A DNA stretch of 64,000 nt from Rathayibacter oskolensis (lineage in GTDB: Bacteria; Actinomycetota; Actinomycetes; Actinomycetales; Microbacteriaceae). Positions 47,148-56,067 of this stretch are shown here, piece after piece. Position 1 is the first letter of the stretch; each line of letters starts with the position of its first letter. The position numbers and the translations under genes are program-made. Location of the stretch: the NCBI RefSeq assembly GCF_900177245.1, contig NZ_FXBM01000002.1, positions 868,001-932,000 on the forward strand, read 5' to 3'. Under the pieces are notes generated by a model. That model was not told the origin of the DNA. It did not search any database and saw only the letters and a list, made by a program, of their open reading frames with translations.

Positions 47148-48314
47148 GTGTCCTCGCGCCGGAGCATGTCGATCTCCGTCCTCGACGTCCCGTTCCGGGT
47201 GGACTTCGGGCCGGGGCTGGACGACGAGGACGTGTCGCGGATCAGCACGAGCTGGGCGTCGTGCGCGGTCCCGCCCGACGCGGAGGCGCGCGTCGTCGTC
47301 GCTGACGTCGCCACGGGCGGTGCCGCCCGGGCGTCCTCCGGCCTCCGCGTGCTCTCCGGGTCGGTCGCTCACCTCGAGGAGGTGCTCACCTCCACTCTGA
47401 CGGTCGAGGCGATCGGGGAGCGGCGGAACGACCTGCTCATGCTCCACGCCTGCGGGATGGCGGCCGACGACGGCCGGGTCCTCGCCTTCGTGGCCGCCTC
47501 CGGGACCGGCAAGACGACCATCGCCCGCGCGCTCGGCACCCGCTTCGGCTACGTCACCGACGAGACGGTCGGCGTCGCGCACGACGGGCGCGTGCTCCCC
47601 TATCCCAAGCCTCTCTCGGTGAAGCCGCTGACCGGCTCGGCTCCGAAGGCGCAGCTCGCCCCGATGTCGATCGGCCTGCGCCCCCTTCCGGACGCTCCGC
47701 TCACCCTCGCCGGAGTCGTCCTGCTCGACCGACGCGAGCACATCGCGCAGCCCTACCTCGAGGCGGTGGAGCCCGTCGAGGCGATCGACCTGCTCGTCCC
47801 GCAGACGTCCTACCTCTCGGCGAGGCCCCGGCCGATCTCCGGCCTCGTGGCGACGCTGCGCGGGCTCGGCGGCGTCTCGCGCCTCGTCTACTCGGAGTCG
47901 GCGGGAGTCGTCGACCTCGTCGAGAGCGCGTTCACCGCGGCGGGGGCCGGTGCGCCACCCGCCTGGGGCGAGGTCGTGGCGCTGGATCTCGATCCGACCG
48001 GCGCGGCGGCGGGGGAGGACGTCCTGCGCGCGCCCGCCGACGACGCGATCCTCCTCCCGGGAGGCGAGATCGTGGTGTTCTGCGAGAACCGCCTCGTGCG
48101 CCTGTCGGGCATCGGCCCCGTCATCTGGCGCCTCGTCGGACACGGGATCTCGACCGACGCCCTCATCGGGGCCGTCCTCGCCGAGGTCGGTCGGCCGCCG
48201 GCGGGGGTCGACCCTCGGGAGGCGGTCACCGCGGCACTCTCGGAGCTCGCGGGCCTCGGAGTGATCGCGAGGGCGCCTGCATCGTCGACCACCCCCGACG
48301 GGGTGCACGCGTGA
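47148..48314 (+). CDS. HPr kinase-like P-loop protein with C-terminal PqqD-like domain
   Basis: A 388-residue protein. After about 100 residues comes a P-loop, AASGTGKTTIARAL (K122), in an HprK-like setting with TDETVGVAHDGRVLPYPKPLSVK, as in HPr kinase and HprK-related sugar/serine kinases. The last 95 residues (DDAILLPGGEIVVFCENRLV, then LSGIGPVIWRLVGHGIS, then VTAALSELAGLGVI) look like a PqqD/RRE-type peptide-binding domain. No PqqD-partner enzyme is nearby. Its place between the priming transferase and the tyrosine autokinase suggests a role in polysaccharide control. The GTG at 47148 is preferred; TTG 47130 and ATG 47166 are alternatives. Function unknown. Confidence 0.75.
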   Translation: MSSRRSMSISVLDVPFRVDFGPGLDDEDVSRISTSWASCAVPPDAEARVVVADVATGGAARASSGLRVLSGSVAHLEEVLTSTLTVEAIGERRNDLLMLHACGMAADDGRVLAFVAASGTGKTTIARALGTRFGYVTDETVGVAHDGRVLPYPKPLSVKPLTGSAPKAQLAPMSIGLRPLPDAPLTLAGVVLLDRREHIAQPYLEAVEPVEAIDLLVPQTSYLSARPRPISGLVATLRGLGGVSRLVYSESAGVVDLVESAFTAAGAGAPPAWGEVVALDLDPTGAAAGEDVLRAPADDAILLPGGEIVVFCENRLVRLSGIGPVIWRLVGHGISTDALIGAVLAEVGRPPAGVDPREAVTAALSELAGLGVIARAPASSTTPDGVHA

Positions 48315-48416
48315 TGTGCCGGGAAACAGCCCCGATACACGCCTGTGCAACAATTCCAGAGCTATCCGTCTACGACGTCCGAGCACCGATCCGAACCAGT
48401 GAAGGAACCTGACACT

Positions 48417-49871
48417 GTGGAACTTAGAGACGTCCTCCGGCTTCTCCGCGATCACTGGCTGGCGATCGTCGCTGCGATCCTCCTCGGCACCCTCGTCGCC
48501 TTCGGCTGGTCCCTGACCCAGAAGCCGCGCTACGTCGCCGACTCGCAGGGGATCGTCTCGGTCGCCCTCGCGGACTCCGAGCAGAGCCAGGCCGTCTACC
48601 AGCAGCAGATCGCAACGACCGTCGCGAACTCTGCGCTGAAGACCTATCTTCCGATCGCCACGTCGCGCGACGTGGCTCAGATCGCCATCGAGAACCTCGG
48701 CCTCGACGTCAGCGCGTCGACCCTCATCGGGGCCATCACCGTGCAGGCCGAGACGGACGCACCCGTGATGAAGGTCACCGCGAGTGCGTCGACGGCCGAG
48801 GGCGCGCAGAAGCTCGCCGACGCGTGGGTGTCGGCGATCGCCACGCGCATCCAGCAGGTCAACGCCGAGACCGGGGTCGGCGACACCGTCAGCCTCTCCG
48901 TCGTCCAGGCAGCGTCCCTCCCGAGCTCACCCGCCTACCCGAACCTTCGACTCGTCCTCGCCGTCGGCGCGCTCGTCGGCCTGGTGCTCGGGCTGGTCTA
49001 CGCCTTCGTGCGCAACACGCTCGACCGCCGCATCCGCACGGCCGAGATGGTCGAGCGCCTGTTCGACCTGCCCGTCGTCGGCACGCTGCCCGTCGACAAG
49101 CGGCTCAGCGAGACCAACCGCATCGTCCCCGAGGCGGACACCACCGACTACGTGAAGTCCGACGGCAAGCACGCGCTCGCCGAGGCGCTGCGCGAGCTGC
49201 GGACGAACCTGCAGTTCATGAACGTCGACAGCCCGCCGCGCATCATCGTCGTGACCAGCCCGCTGCCCTCCGACGGCAAGTCCACCGTGACCGCCAACCT
49301 CGCGGTGACGCTCGCCGCCTCCGGTCAGCGCACGGTCGTCGTCGACGGCGACCTCCGCAAGCCCACCGTGGCGAAGTCCTTCGGCCTCGTGCCGGGCGTC
49401 GGCCTCACCGATCTCCTCATCGGCAAGGCCGAGCTGCAGGACGTCCTCCAGCCGTGGGGTCCGTCGGGCAACCTCTGGATCCTCGGCGCGGGCTCGATCC
49501 CGCCGAACCCGAGCGAGCTGCTGGGCTCCAACGGGATGGACATCCTCCTGCACGAGATCGCCCGCGAGGCCATCGTGATCGTCGACGCGCCGCCGCTCCT
49601 GCCGGTCACCGACGGCGCGATCCTGACCGCCCGCACCGACGGCGCGCTCGTCGTCATCTCGGCGGGCAAGACGACCACGGACGAGCTGGCGAAGGCGATC
49701 CAGAACCTCGAGCGGGTCAGCGGCCACACCCTCGGGGTCATCCTCAACCGCGTTCCGCCGCGCGGTCAGGTCGGTCGCGGCTACGGCTACTACTACACGA
49801 GCTACTACGGCTCCGAGCGCTCGGGCGCTCGGCCGGAGCCGGCGGCCGAGCCGACTCCGAGCGCCGTGTGA
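48417..49871 (+). CDS. Polysaccharide co-polymerase / BY-type tyrosine autokinase
   Basis: A 484-residue membrane protein combining a Wzz-type chain-length domain and a CapB-like kinase. The Wzz part is ELRDVLRLLRDHW with helix LAIVAAILLGTLVAFGWSL, an extracellular segment, then helix LVLAVGALVGLVLGLVYAFV. The kinase has Walker A SPLPSDGKSTV (K288), Walker A' VVVDGDLRKP, and Walker B VIVDAPPLL. The C-terminal Tyr cluster GYGYYYTSYYGS is the autophosphorylation tail. The GTG at 48417 is chosen because AAGGA lies upstream and the Wzz domain then starts at residue 2; GTG 48345 would add 24 residues. The phosphatase encoded next should reverse its phosphorylation. Confidence 0.92.
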   Translation: MELRDVLRLLRDHWLAIVAAILLGTLVAFGWSLTQKPRYVADSQGIVSVALADSEQSQAVYQQQIATTVANSALKTYLPIATSRDVAQIAIENLGLDVSASTLIGAITVQAETDAPVMKVTASASTAEGAQKLADAWVSAIATRIQQVNAETGVGDTVSLSVVQAASLPSSPAYPNLRLVLAVGALVGLVLGLVYAFVRNTLDRRIRTAEMVERLFDLPVVGTLPVDKRLSETNRIVPEADTTDYVKSDGKHALAEALRELRTNLQFMNVDSPPRIIVVTSPLPSDGKSTVTANLAVTLAASGQRTVVVDGDLRKPTVAKSFGLVPGVGLTDLLIGKAELQDVLQPWGPSGNLWILGAGSIPPNPSELLGSNGMDILLHEIAREAIVIVDAPPLLPVTDGAILTARTDGALVVISAGKTTTDELAKAIQNLERVSGHTLGVILNRVPPRGQVGRGYGYYYTSYYGSERSGARPEPAAEPTPSAV

Positions 49872-49881
49872 TCGGCGGACG

Positions 49882-50556
49882 ATGACGTTCCTCGGAGACG
49901 ACGGGTCGCGTCGCTCCCGTCGTGGTCGGCGACCGTCCGAGCCGGTCCTCCGCTCCGATGCTCCCGTGTTCTCGGTGCTGTGCGTGTGCACCGGGAACAT
50001 CTGCCGGTCACCCCTGGCCGAGCAGCTGCTCCGTGCCTCGCTCGGCGACGCGGAGTCGCCCAGGGGCGGACCGCTGTTCGCGTTCCGCAGCGCCGGCGTC
50101 GAGACCCGCGACGGGTATCCGATGGACCCGACATCCGCCCGGTTCTCCGCCCAGTACGGAGGCGACCCGTCGGGGCACACGAGCGCCCGCCTGACAGAGG
50201 AGGCCGTCGGGGAGGCCGACGTCATGCTCACCATGACCCGTGACCACCTCGTCGACGCCGCTCGCCGGTTCCCGTCGATCCTGCTCCGCGGCTTCACCCT
50301 GCTCGAGTTCGCGCGCGTGCTGCCGTTCGTGATCGCGGAGGTTCCCGTCCCCGCCGTCGAGGATCCCGCAGCGCGCCTGCGTGCGGTCGTCCGGCTCGCA
50401 GCCGCCAACCGCGGCCGGGCACCCGGCGCGGAACGGGGCGACGACATCGACGACCCGATCGGCCGCAGCGAGGCCACTCACGCGAGAGTCGCGGAGGAGA
50501 TCTCCACGGCCGTCTCCAGCGTGTCGCGGGATCTGAGAGCATTGGCGCGGCGATGA
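49882..50556 (+). CDS. Low-molecular-weight protein tyrosine phosphatase
   Basis: A 224-residue phosphatase with the CX5R active site VCTGNICRSP (C36, R42) and the late DDPIGRS aspartate motif of the LMW-PTP family. It is longer than the usual 150-180 residues owing to a basic N-terminal tail and a C-terminal helix. It starts 10 bp after the tyrosine autokinase, so the pair forms the standard kinase/phosphatase switch for exopolysaccharide polymerisation (as Wzc/Wzb). Confidence 0.92.
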   Translation: MTFLGDDGSRRSRRGRRPSEPVLRSDAPVFSVLCVCTGNICRSPLAEQLLRASLGDAESPRGGPLFAFRSAGVETRDGYPMDPTSARFSAQYGGDPSGHTSARLTEEAVGEADVMLTMTRDHLVDAARRFPSILLRGFTLLEFARVLPFVIAEVPVPAVEDPAARLRAVVRLAAANRGRAPGAERGDDIDDPIGRSEATHARVAEEISTAVSSVSRDLRALARR

Positions 50557-50630
50557 GGGCGCGCTCGGTTCGGAGCGATCACTCGCCCCTGCCACCTCCC
50601 CTTACCGTCGCGACACCCTCACGCCCACGA

Positions 50631-50688
50631 TTCGGAGAAACCCTGTGAAGTTCGGAGAGACTGTGAAGTTCGGAGAGACACTGTGAAG
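50631..50688 (+). repeat. Triplicated translation-initiation segment before ugd
   Basis: Three near-identical units of 20, 18 and 20 bp (50631-50650, 50651-50668, 50669-50688). Each reads TTCGGAGA-RAC-(ac)CTGTGAAG, i.e. a GGAGA ribosome site and a GTG AAG start. Only the third start opens ugd. Confidence 0.85.
50645..50686 (+). CDS. Possible 13-codon leader peptide overlapping the ugd start
   Basis: GTG at 50645 reads MKFGETVKFGETL and stops at TGA 50684-50686, which overlaps the ugd GTG (50683-50685). It could couple translation or control ugd, or be a by-product of the duplication. GTG 50663 gives the same end. Confidence 0.45.
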   Translation: MKFGETVKFGETL

Positions 50689-51987
50689 CTTTCTGTCATC
50701 GGATGCGGCTACCTCGGAGCCGTCCACGCTGCCGCGATGGCCGAGCTCGGCCACGACGTGATCGGGATCGACGTGGACCAGGCGAAGATCGACGCGCTGG
50801 CCGCCGGTTCGGCCCCCTTCTTCGAGCCCGGCCTTCCCGAGCTGCTGTCCTCGGGCGTCGCCTCGGGACGCCTGCGGTTCTCGACCGACGCAGCCGACGC
50901 GGCCGATGCCGAGGTGCACTTCGTTGCGGTCGGAACACCTCAGAAGGCGGGCGAGAACGCCGCCGACATGCGCTTCGTCGATGCCGCGATCGACGGACTC
51001 CTGCCCTTCCTCACCGCCGACTCGCTCGTGGTCGGCAAGTCGACCGTCCCGGTCGGCACGGCGGCGCGGCTGGCCGAGAAGGTCGCCTCGACCGGTGCGA
51101 CCCTCGCCTGGAACCCGGAGTTCCTCCGCGAGGGTTTCGCCGTGCAGGACACGATCAGCCCCGATCGCCTCGTCTACGGCGTGCCTGCCGGTGAGGCGGG
51201 GGAGTCCGCCAAGGCCACCCTCGACGCGGTGTACGCGACGGCCCTCGCCGCCGACACTCCGCTCGTCGTGACCGACTACGCGACCGCCGAGCTCGTCAAG
51301 GTCTCCGCCAACGCGTTCCTCGCGACCAAGATCTCGTTCATCAACGCGATCGCCGAGATCGCGGAGGTCACCGGAGCCGACGTCACGCAGCTCGCCGACG
51401 CGATCGGCTACGACGCGCGCATCGGCCGCCGCTTCCTCAACGCCGGCATCGGCTTCGGGGGCGGCTGCCTGCCGAAGGATATCCGCGCGTTCTCGGCTCG
51501 CGCCGACGAGCTCGGCGTCGGCGACTCGGTCGCCTTCCTCAAGGAGGTCGACGCGATCAACCTGCGCCGCCGCCAGCGCGTCATCGACCTCGTGGTCGAG
51601 GGGCTCGGCGGTTCGGTCTCGGGCAAGAAGATCGCGGTGCTCGGTCTGGCCTTCAAGCCGGAGTCGGACGACATCCGCGACTCCCCGTCGCTCGACGTCG
51701 CCGCGCGGTTCCACGATCTCGGCGCGAACGTCGTCGCGACCGATCCCGAGGCGATCGAGAACGCGAAGCGCAAGTACCCCGACATCTCCTACACCTCCGA
51801 CGTCGACGAGGCGCTCAGCGGTGCCGATGCGGTCGTGGTCGTGACGGAGTGGAAGCAGTTCCGCTCGCTCGACCCGGCCGCGGCGGCCGCCGCGGTCTCG
51901 AACCGCTTCATCGTCGACGGACGCAACTGCCTCGATCCGGCCGCCTGGCGCGCCGCGGGCTGGGAGTACCGGGGCCTGGGGCGCTGA
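50683..51987 (+). CDS. ugd: UDP-glucose 6-dehydrogenase
   Basis: A 434-residue NAD-dependent enzyme that oxidises UDP-glucose twice to UDP-glucuronate, an acidic sugar donor for exopolysaccharide. The N-terminal Rossmann IGCGYLGAVHAAAMAELGH (residues 6-24), WNPEFLREG, the catalytic C262 in GFGGGCLPKD and AFKPESDDIRDSP in the C-terminal domain are all intact. The GTG start is the third of three repeated GGAGA-GTGAAG units. BY-kinases often phosphorylate Ugd in such loci, which fits its place after the kinase and phosphatase. Confidence 0.96.
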   Translation: MKLSVIGCGYLGAVHAAAMAELGHDVIGIDVDQAKIDALAAGSAPFFEPGLPELLSSGVASGRLRFSTDAADAADAEVHFVAVGTPQKAGENAADMRFVDAAIDGLLPFLTADSLVVGKSTVPVGTAARLAEKVASTGATLAWNPEFLREGFAVQDTISPDRLVYGVPAGEAGESAKATLDAVYATALAADTPLVVTDYATAELVKVSANAFLATKISFINAIAEIAEVTGADVTQLADAIGYDARIGRRFLNAGIGFGGGCLPKDIRAFSARADELGVGDSVAFLKEVDAINLRRRQRVIDLVVEGLGGSVSGKKIAVLGLAFKPESDDIRDSPSLDVAARFHDLGANVVATDPEAIENAKRKYPDISYTSDVDEALSGADAVVVVTEWKQFRSLDPAAAAAAVSNRFIVDGRNCLDPAAWRAAGWEYRGLGR

Positions 51988-52428
51988 GCCCGGCCTGACG
52001 ACCCGATCCCCGAGGGATCATGGTCGCGGTCGTTGAGGTCTCCGACGACGCCGGAGGTGCCGCGGAGCGGGATGTACGCGAGAGCGAGATCCCGCTCCGC
52101 CGCCCTCCGGCGTCGTCGTGCCGTCGAGCGGTACGGGGCCGGACGCCCATGAGGCCGGGTCGACTTCGGCGCGAGACCAGGCGGTCGAGATCCGCTGAAC
52201 CCTCTCTCGACGTGCGTCGGCACGAAGGCGTCGGTCGGGTGCGGGAGCGGCCGCCGAGTGCGGCGTGGAGACCGAGCCGCCTGCTCGCGGCTCGAGTCGC
52301 CCGCAGGACTGCGCGCGCTGACGGTCGCTCCCGACGCGCCGCGAGGTCGGTCTCACAGCCTGAGGTGCGCGGCACCGGGAACGACGAAGCCCGGCCGGAT
52401 CGATGATCCTGGCCGGGCTTCTCACCGG
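51988..52428. other. Gene-free stretch between ugd and tRNA-Pro
   Basis: About 440 bp without a gene I can support. It starts with a small GATCCC-CGA-GGGATC hairpin (52005-52019), possibly the end of the ugd transcript, and ends with the tRNA-Pro terminator. Open frames on both strands are arginine/serine-rich and lack ribosome sites. Confidence 0.55.
52386..52421 (-). terminator. Terminator of tRNA-Pro
   Basis: GAAGCCCGGCC and GGCCGGGCTTC form a perfect 11-bp stem 8 bp beyond the tRNA 3' end. On the minus strand it is followed by the T-rich GTCGTT. Confidence 0.7.
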
Positions 52429-52502
52429 TCGGGGTAGCGGGATTCGAACCCACGACCTCCTCGTCCCGAACGAGGCGCGCTACCAAGCTGCGCCACACCC
52501 CG
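52429..52502 (-). tRNA. tRNA-Pro (anticodon CGG)
   Basis: The minus strand folds into a 74-nt tRNA. Acceptor CGGGGTG/TACCCCG carries one G-U pair, the anticodon stem-loop CTCGTTCGGGACGAG gives CGG, and the T arm is GTGGGTTCGAATCCCGC. The discriminator is A, and the full CCA is not encoded. Confidence 0.95.
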
Positions 52503-52586
52503 GTGGACTCACGACGGCGAACCGCTCACGAGCCTCGTCAATGATAGCCGATTTCCGGAGACCCGGCGGACACGACGGGGCGGCTG

Positions 52587-53528
52587 TCAGGCCACGGGCT
52601 CGAGGGTCAGGAGCGTCGCTTCGGGCCGGCAGGCGAAGCGGACGGGCGCGTAGATCGACGTTCCGAGGCCCGCCGAGACGTTGAGGTGGGCACTGCGCAG
52701 CCCGTTGTCCCAGGTCGAGAATCCCGAGACCTTGTCGCGGGGGATGTCGCAGTTGGTGACCAGGGCGCCGAAGCCGGGTACGCAGACCTGGCCGCCGTGC
52801 GTGTGGCCGGCGAGGATGAGCTCGGCGCCCCGGGCGACGAAGTCGTCGAGGATCCGCTGGTAGGGCGCGTGCGCGACTCCGATGCTCACACCGGGCGCCT
52901 CGTCCTCCGAGGCGCGGAGCTCGTCCACGGCCCCGGCGACCAGGTCGACGCGATCGAGCCCGATGTGCGGGTCGTCGACGCCGAAGAGCTCGATGCGGGT
53001 CCCTCGCACGGTGAGAGTGCCGGCGCGGTTGTTCAGGTCGGTCCAGCCCAGGTCGTCGGTGAAGTAGCCCGTCAGTGCGTCGGTGTCGAGGTCGGGTCGG
53101 TTCGGCTTCGGGTTCGTCGAGGGCCCGCGGAAGTAGCGCAGCGGGTTCTTCACCCGCGGGCCGAAGTAGTCGTTGGAGCCGTTGACGAACACGCCGGGGA
53201 CGCCCGCGAAGGGCTCGAGCGCGCGGCGGATCCCGAGGACGCCGTCCCGGTGGCCGAGGTTGTCGCCCGTGTCGACGATGAGATCGGGTGAGAGTGCCGC
53301 GAGGGAGCGGATCCACTCCTGCTTCTTCGACTGCCACGGTGCCATGTGCAGGTCGGAGAGGTGGAGGATGCGCAGCGGCACCGAGTCGGCGGGCAGGACC
53401 GCGACGGACACGTGGCGGACCGTGAAGAGCGTCCGCTCGACGGCGATGCCCCAGACGGCGGCAGCGGTTCCCGCGGCCGCGACCGTCGCGAGGGCGGTGG
53501 TGAGGGGGCGGCTGCTGCGTCCGGTCAT
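52587..53528 (-). CDS. Membrane-anchored metallophosphoesterase (YkuE-like)
   Basis: A 313-residue calcineurin-like phosphoesterase. An N-terminal segment (LTTALATVAAAGTAAAVWGIAV) is a signal anchor. The metal-binding motifs are HLSDLHMAPW, DTGDNLGHRDG, NGSNDYFG (usually GNHD; here SND, a notable variant), VAHAPYQR and LAGHTHGGQ. The ATG follows GAGAAGGA. It may act on cell-envelope phosphoesters; the substrate is not known. The SND change does not remove the asparagine expected as a metal ligand. It sits 80 bp downstream of the PBP gene on the same strand. Confidence 0.9.
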   Translation of the reverse strand: MTGRSSRPLTTALATVAAAGTAAAVWGIAVERTLFTVRHVSVAVLPADSVPLRILHLSDLHMAPWQSKKQEWIRSLAALSPDLIVDTGDNLGHRDGVLGIRRALEPFAGVPGVFVNGSNDYFGPRVKNPLRYFRGPSTNPKPNRPDLDTDALTGYFTDDLGWTDLNNRAGTLTVRGTRIELFGVDDPHIGLDRVDLVAGAVDELRASEDEAPGVSIGVAHAPYQRILDDFVARGAELILAGHTHGGQVCVPGFGALVTNCDIPRDKVSGFSTWDNGLRSAHLNVSAGLGTSIYAPVRFACRPEATLLTLEPVA

Positions 53529-53608
53529 GTGTCCTTCTCTCGACGGGTCGGGTCGCGGGCGCGACCGGGATCATTCTGCACGACCGCGCCGGACGGCGGC
53601 TCCGGGGG

Positions 53609-55975
53609 TCAGCCGCCCGGTGGCGGGGTGGACGGTCCGGCGCTGATCTGCAGGGTGATCGCCGAGCCGCGCGAGATCCGCGAGCCGGCCGGCGGGTTGG
53701 TCTGCGCCACGGAGCCGGCCGGCCGGTCGGACGGGATGCGGTTCGGGTCGACCGTCACCGTGAAGCCGAGTCCGCGCAGCCGTTCCGCCGCGGCCGCGGG
53801 GCTCTGACCGGTGACCTCGGGCACCGCCTCCTGAGGCGCCTCGACGAGCGAGCGGTCCGGCGCCGGGAAGGCCGATCCTCCGTACTTCTCGTCGGCGACG
53901 CGCATGATGCGCGGCCAGATCTGGTGCCGGACCTGACCGGCGTTGACCCGCTTGAGGCTGAAGCCGCGCATCGAGGTGAAGCCGGTGACGTTGCCCACCC
54001 AGGTGGCGGTGGCGACCTCGGTGCTCGCGCCGACCATCCAGGTGTGCACGGCGTCGTCGGTCGTGCCGGTCTTGCCGATGTGCGGGATCCCGGTGCCCGG
54101 GTTGGACGGACGGCCCGTGCCTCCGGTCATGACCTGCTGCAGCGCGAAGTCGGCGGTGGCCGCGACCTGCTCGGACATGCCCTGCGTGCAGTCGGAGGTG
54201 GGCGGCGGGACGTCGGCGCCCGAGCGGTCGACGATGCGGTCGATCGCGATCGGCGTGCAGACCGTGCCCTTATTGGCGAACCCCGCGAAGGCGGTGGCCA
54301 TCGTCAGCGGAGCGATCTCGTTCGTGCCGAGGATGGTCGGCGCGAACTTCTGCAGCTCGGTGCCGTCGGCGCGGTGCACGCCCATCGCCAGCGCGGTGTT
54401 GCGGATGCCGCAGAGGTCGAGCTGGTTCGCCATCGCGGCGAACGACGTGTTGATCGAGCCGGTCGTGGCCTGGAGGGCGGTGGTGACGCCTCCGTTGCCG
54501 CCCTCGTCGTTCTTGGGGTCCCACGACTCGCCGTAGTAGACGCCGTCGGGCTCGCAGCTGTCGCGGAAGGTCGTGTAGGCGCGGCGGGTGCCGTCCACGC
54601 TCTCGCCCAGCGCGCGCCCCTCCTGGAGCCACTCGGCGAGCGTGAAGACCTTATAGGTCGACCCGACCTGGAAGCCGGACGAGCCGCCGTAGCCGAAGTC
54701 GGTGCTGTAGTTGACGCTCGTGTAGTTCGCCCCCGCGATGTCGGGATCGTTCGAGTAGTCCTTGTTCTGCGTCATCGCGAGGATGCGGCCCGTGCCGACC
54801 TCGACCGAGACGCTCGAGCTGCCGATGTTCACCGTGGGCATCGACTTCGGGATCCAGTCGTTCGTCGCCGAGACGGCGGCCTGCTGCAGGTCGGTGTCGA
54901 GGGAGGTGTAGATCTGGTACCCGCCGCGCTTGAAGGTCGCGTCGCGCTCGTCCTGACTCGACCCGAAGGCGTCGTCGTTCTTGATCACCCAGGTGACGTA
55001 GTCGCAGAAGAACGCCGCGATGCCGGCCGTCTGGCAGCCGGTGCTCGGCTCCGTGATCACCGGCTGGACGGGAGTGGCCCCCGCCTCGGCGATCTGCTCC
55101 GGGGTCGCCTTCTGCTCGGCGTTCATGCGGGTCAGGATGTAGTTGCGGCGCTTCAGCGTCTCGGGGTAGCCCTCGACGGCGAGGTTCGCGGGGTCCTCCT
55201 GCCGGTCGAAGCGGAACTTCTCGGGGTTGTTGACGATCGCGACGAGGGCGGCCGACTGCGCGAGCGAGAGATCGCGCGCGCTGATGCCGAAGTAGTAGTT
55301 CGCGGCCGCCTCGATGCCGTAGACGGTCCCTCCGAAGAGCGCGATGTTGAGGTAGCCGAGGAGGATGTCGTTCTTCGGGTACTCCTTCTCGAGGCCGATC
55401 GCCAGCCGCATCTCGGCGACCTTGCGCTCCGGGGTCGTCTCGGTCGCCTCGCGGTAGGCGGCGTCGCGCTCGATGGGGTCGGAGAGCGCCTCCGCCTTCT
55501 GGATGAGCACGTTCTTGACGTACTGCTGAGTGATCGACGAGCCTCCCTGCACGTCCCCGCCCATCGCGGTCGTGGCGGCGGCGCGGACGGTGCCGAGCAG
55601 GTCGATGCCGCCGTGCTCGTAGAAGCGGGGATCCTCGGAGGCGACGACGGCGTCCTTGACGAACGGCGAGATGTCGTCCCAGCCCACCTCGACGCGGTTC
55701 TGCGCGTAGAAGGAGGCGAGCAGCACGTCCGCGCCCGCGGCGTCCTTCGCGTAGACGTTGCTCTTCTCGGCGAGGGTGCCGATCTCGAGGTACTCGGGGA
55801 GGTTGTCGAACATCTCGACCGTGTTGTTGGCGGCCATGCCCCCGAGGGCGATCGCCGGAGTGATCGACGCCGACACGAGGACCCCCGCGATGACGCTCAT
55901 GGCAACGATCCCGACGAGTCCGCCGACCGCGCCCCCGACCGACTTGACGACCCTGGTCCCGCGCGCCCCCGACAT
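53609..55975 (-). CDS. ponA: Class A penicillin-binding protein with PASTA domain
   Basis: A 788-residue bifunctional peptidoglycan synthase. A short basic cytoplasmic tail and one membrane helix (VGIVAMSVIAGVLVSASITPAI) precede the glycosyltransferase 51 domain (AVVASEDPRFYEHGGID, GGSSITQQYVKN, ILLGYLNIALFGGTVYGIEAAA). The transpeptidase has S439-TY-K442, SIN and K635-TGTT. One PASTA repeat (VTGQSPAAAAERLRGLGF) and a Pro/Gly tail end the protein. The ATG at 55975 is chosen over an upstream start because a TACGCT -10 lies 6 nt before it on the minus strand, indicating a leaderless message. Confidence 0.95.
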   Translation of the reverse strand: MSGARGTRVVKSVGGAVGGLVGIVAMSVIAGVLVSASITPAIALGGMAANNTVEMFDNLPEYLEIGTLAEKSNVYAKDAAGADVLLASFYAQNRVEVGWDDISPFVKDAVVASEDPRFYEHGGIDLLGTVRAAATTAMGGDVQGGSSITQQYVKNVLIQKAEALSDPIERDAAYREATETTPERKVAEMRLAIGLEKEYPKNDILLGYLNIALFGGTVYGIEAAANYYFGISARDLSLAQSAALVAIVNNPEKFRFDRQEDPANLAVEGYPETLKRRNYILTRMNAEQKATPEQIAEAGATPVQPVITEPSTGCQTAGIAAFFCDYVTWVIKNDDAFGSSQDERDATFKRGGYQIYTSLDTDLQQAAVSATNDWIPKSMPTVNIGSSSVSVEVGTGRILAMTQNKDYSNDPDIAGANYTSVNYSTDFGYGGSSGFQVGSTYKVFTLAEWLQEGRALGESVDGTRRAYTTFRDSCEPDGVYYGESWDPKNDEGGNGGVTTALQATTGSINTSFAAMANQLDLCGIRNTALAMGVHRADGTELQKFAPTILGTNEIAPLTMATAFAGFANKGTVCTPIAIDRIVDRSGADVPPPTSDCTQGMSEQVAATADFALQQVMTGGTGRPSNPGTGIPHIGKTGTTDDAVHTWMVGASTEVATATWVGNVTGFTSMRGFSLKRVNAGQVRHQIWPRIMRVADEKYGGSAFPAPDRSLVEAPQEAVPEVTGQSPAAAAERLRGLGFTVTVDPNRIPSDRPAGSVAQTNPPAGSRISRGSAITLQISAGPSTPPPGG

Positions 55976-55981
55976 AGAATC

Positions 55982-55987
55982 AGCGTA
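55982..55987 (-). promoter_or_regulatory. -10 box, probable leaderless start of ponA
   Basis: Minus-strand TACGCT ends 6 nt before the ATG at 55975; no ribosome site lies between them. Confidence 0.45.
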
Positions 55988-56067
55988 GTCGCCGCGCTCC
56001 GACCAGTCGCGGCGCACCATCCGCCGGCGCCGCCGACGCCCGGCGCGCCCCGCACTCGAGGAGAGCC

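Noticed and set aside
51988..52385. Arg/Ser-rich open frames on both strands between ugd and tRNA-Pro
   Set aside because: No ribosome site, no family resemblance and composition typical of non-coding high-GC DNA.
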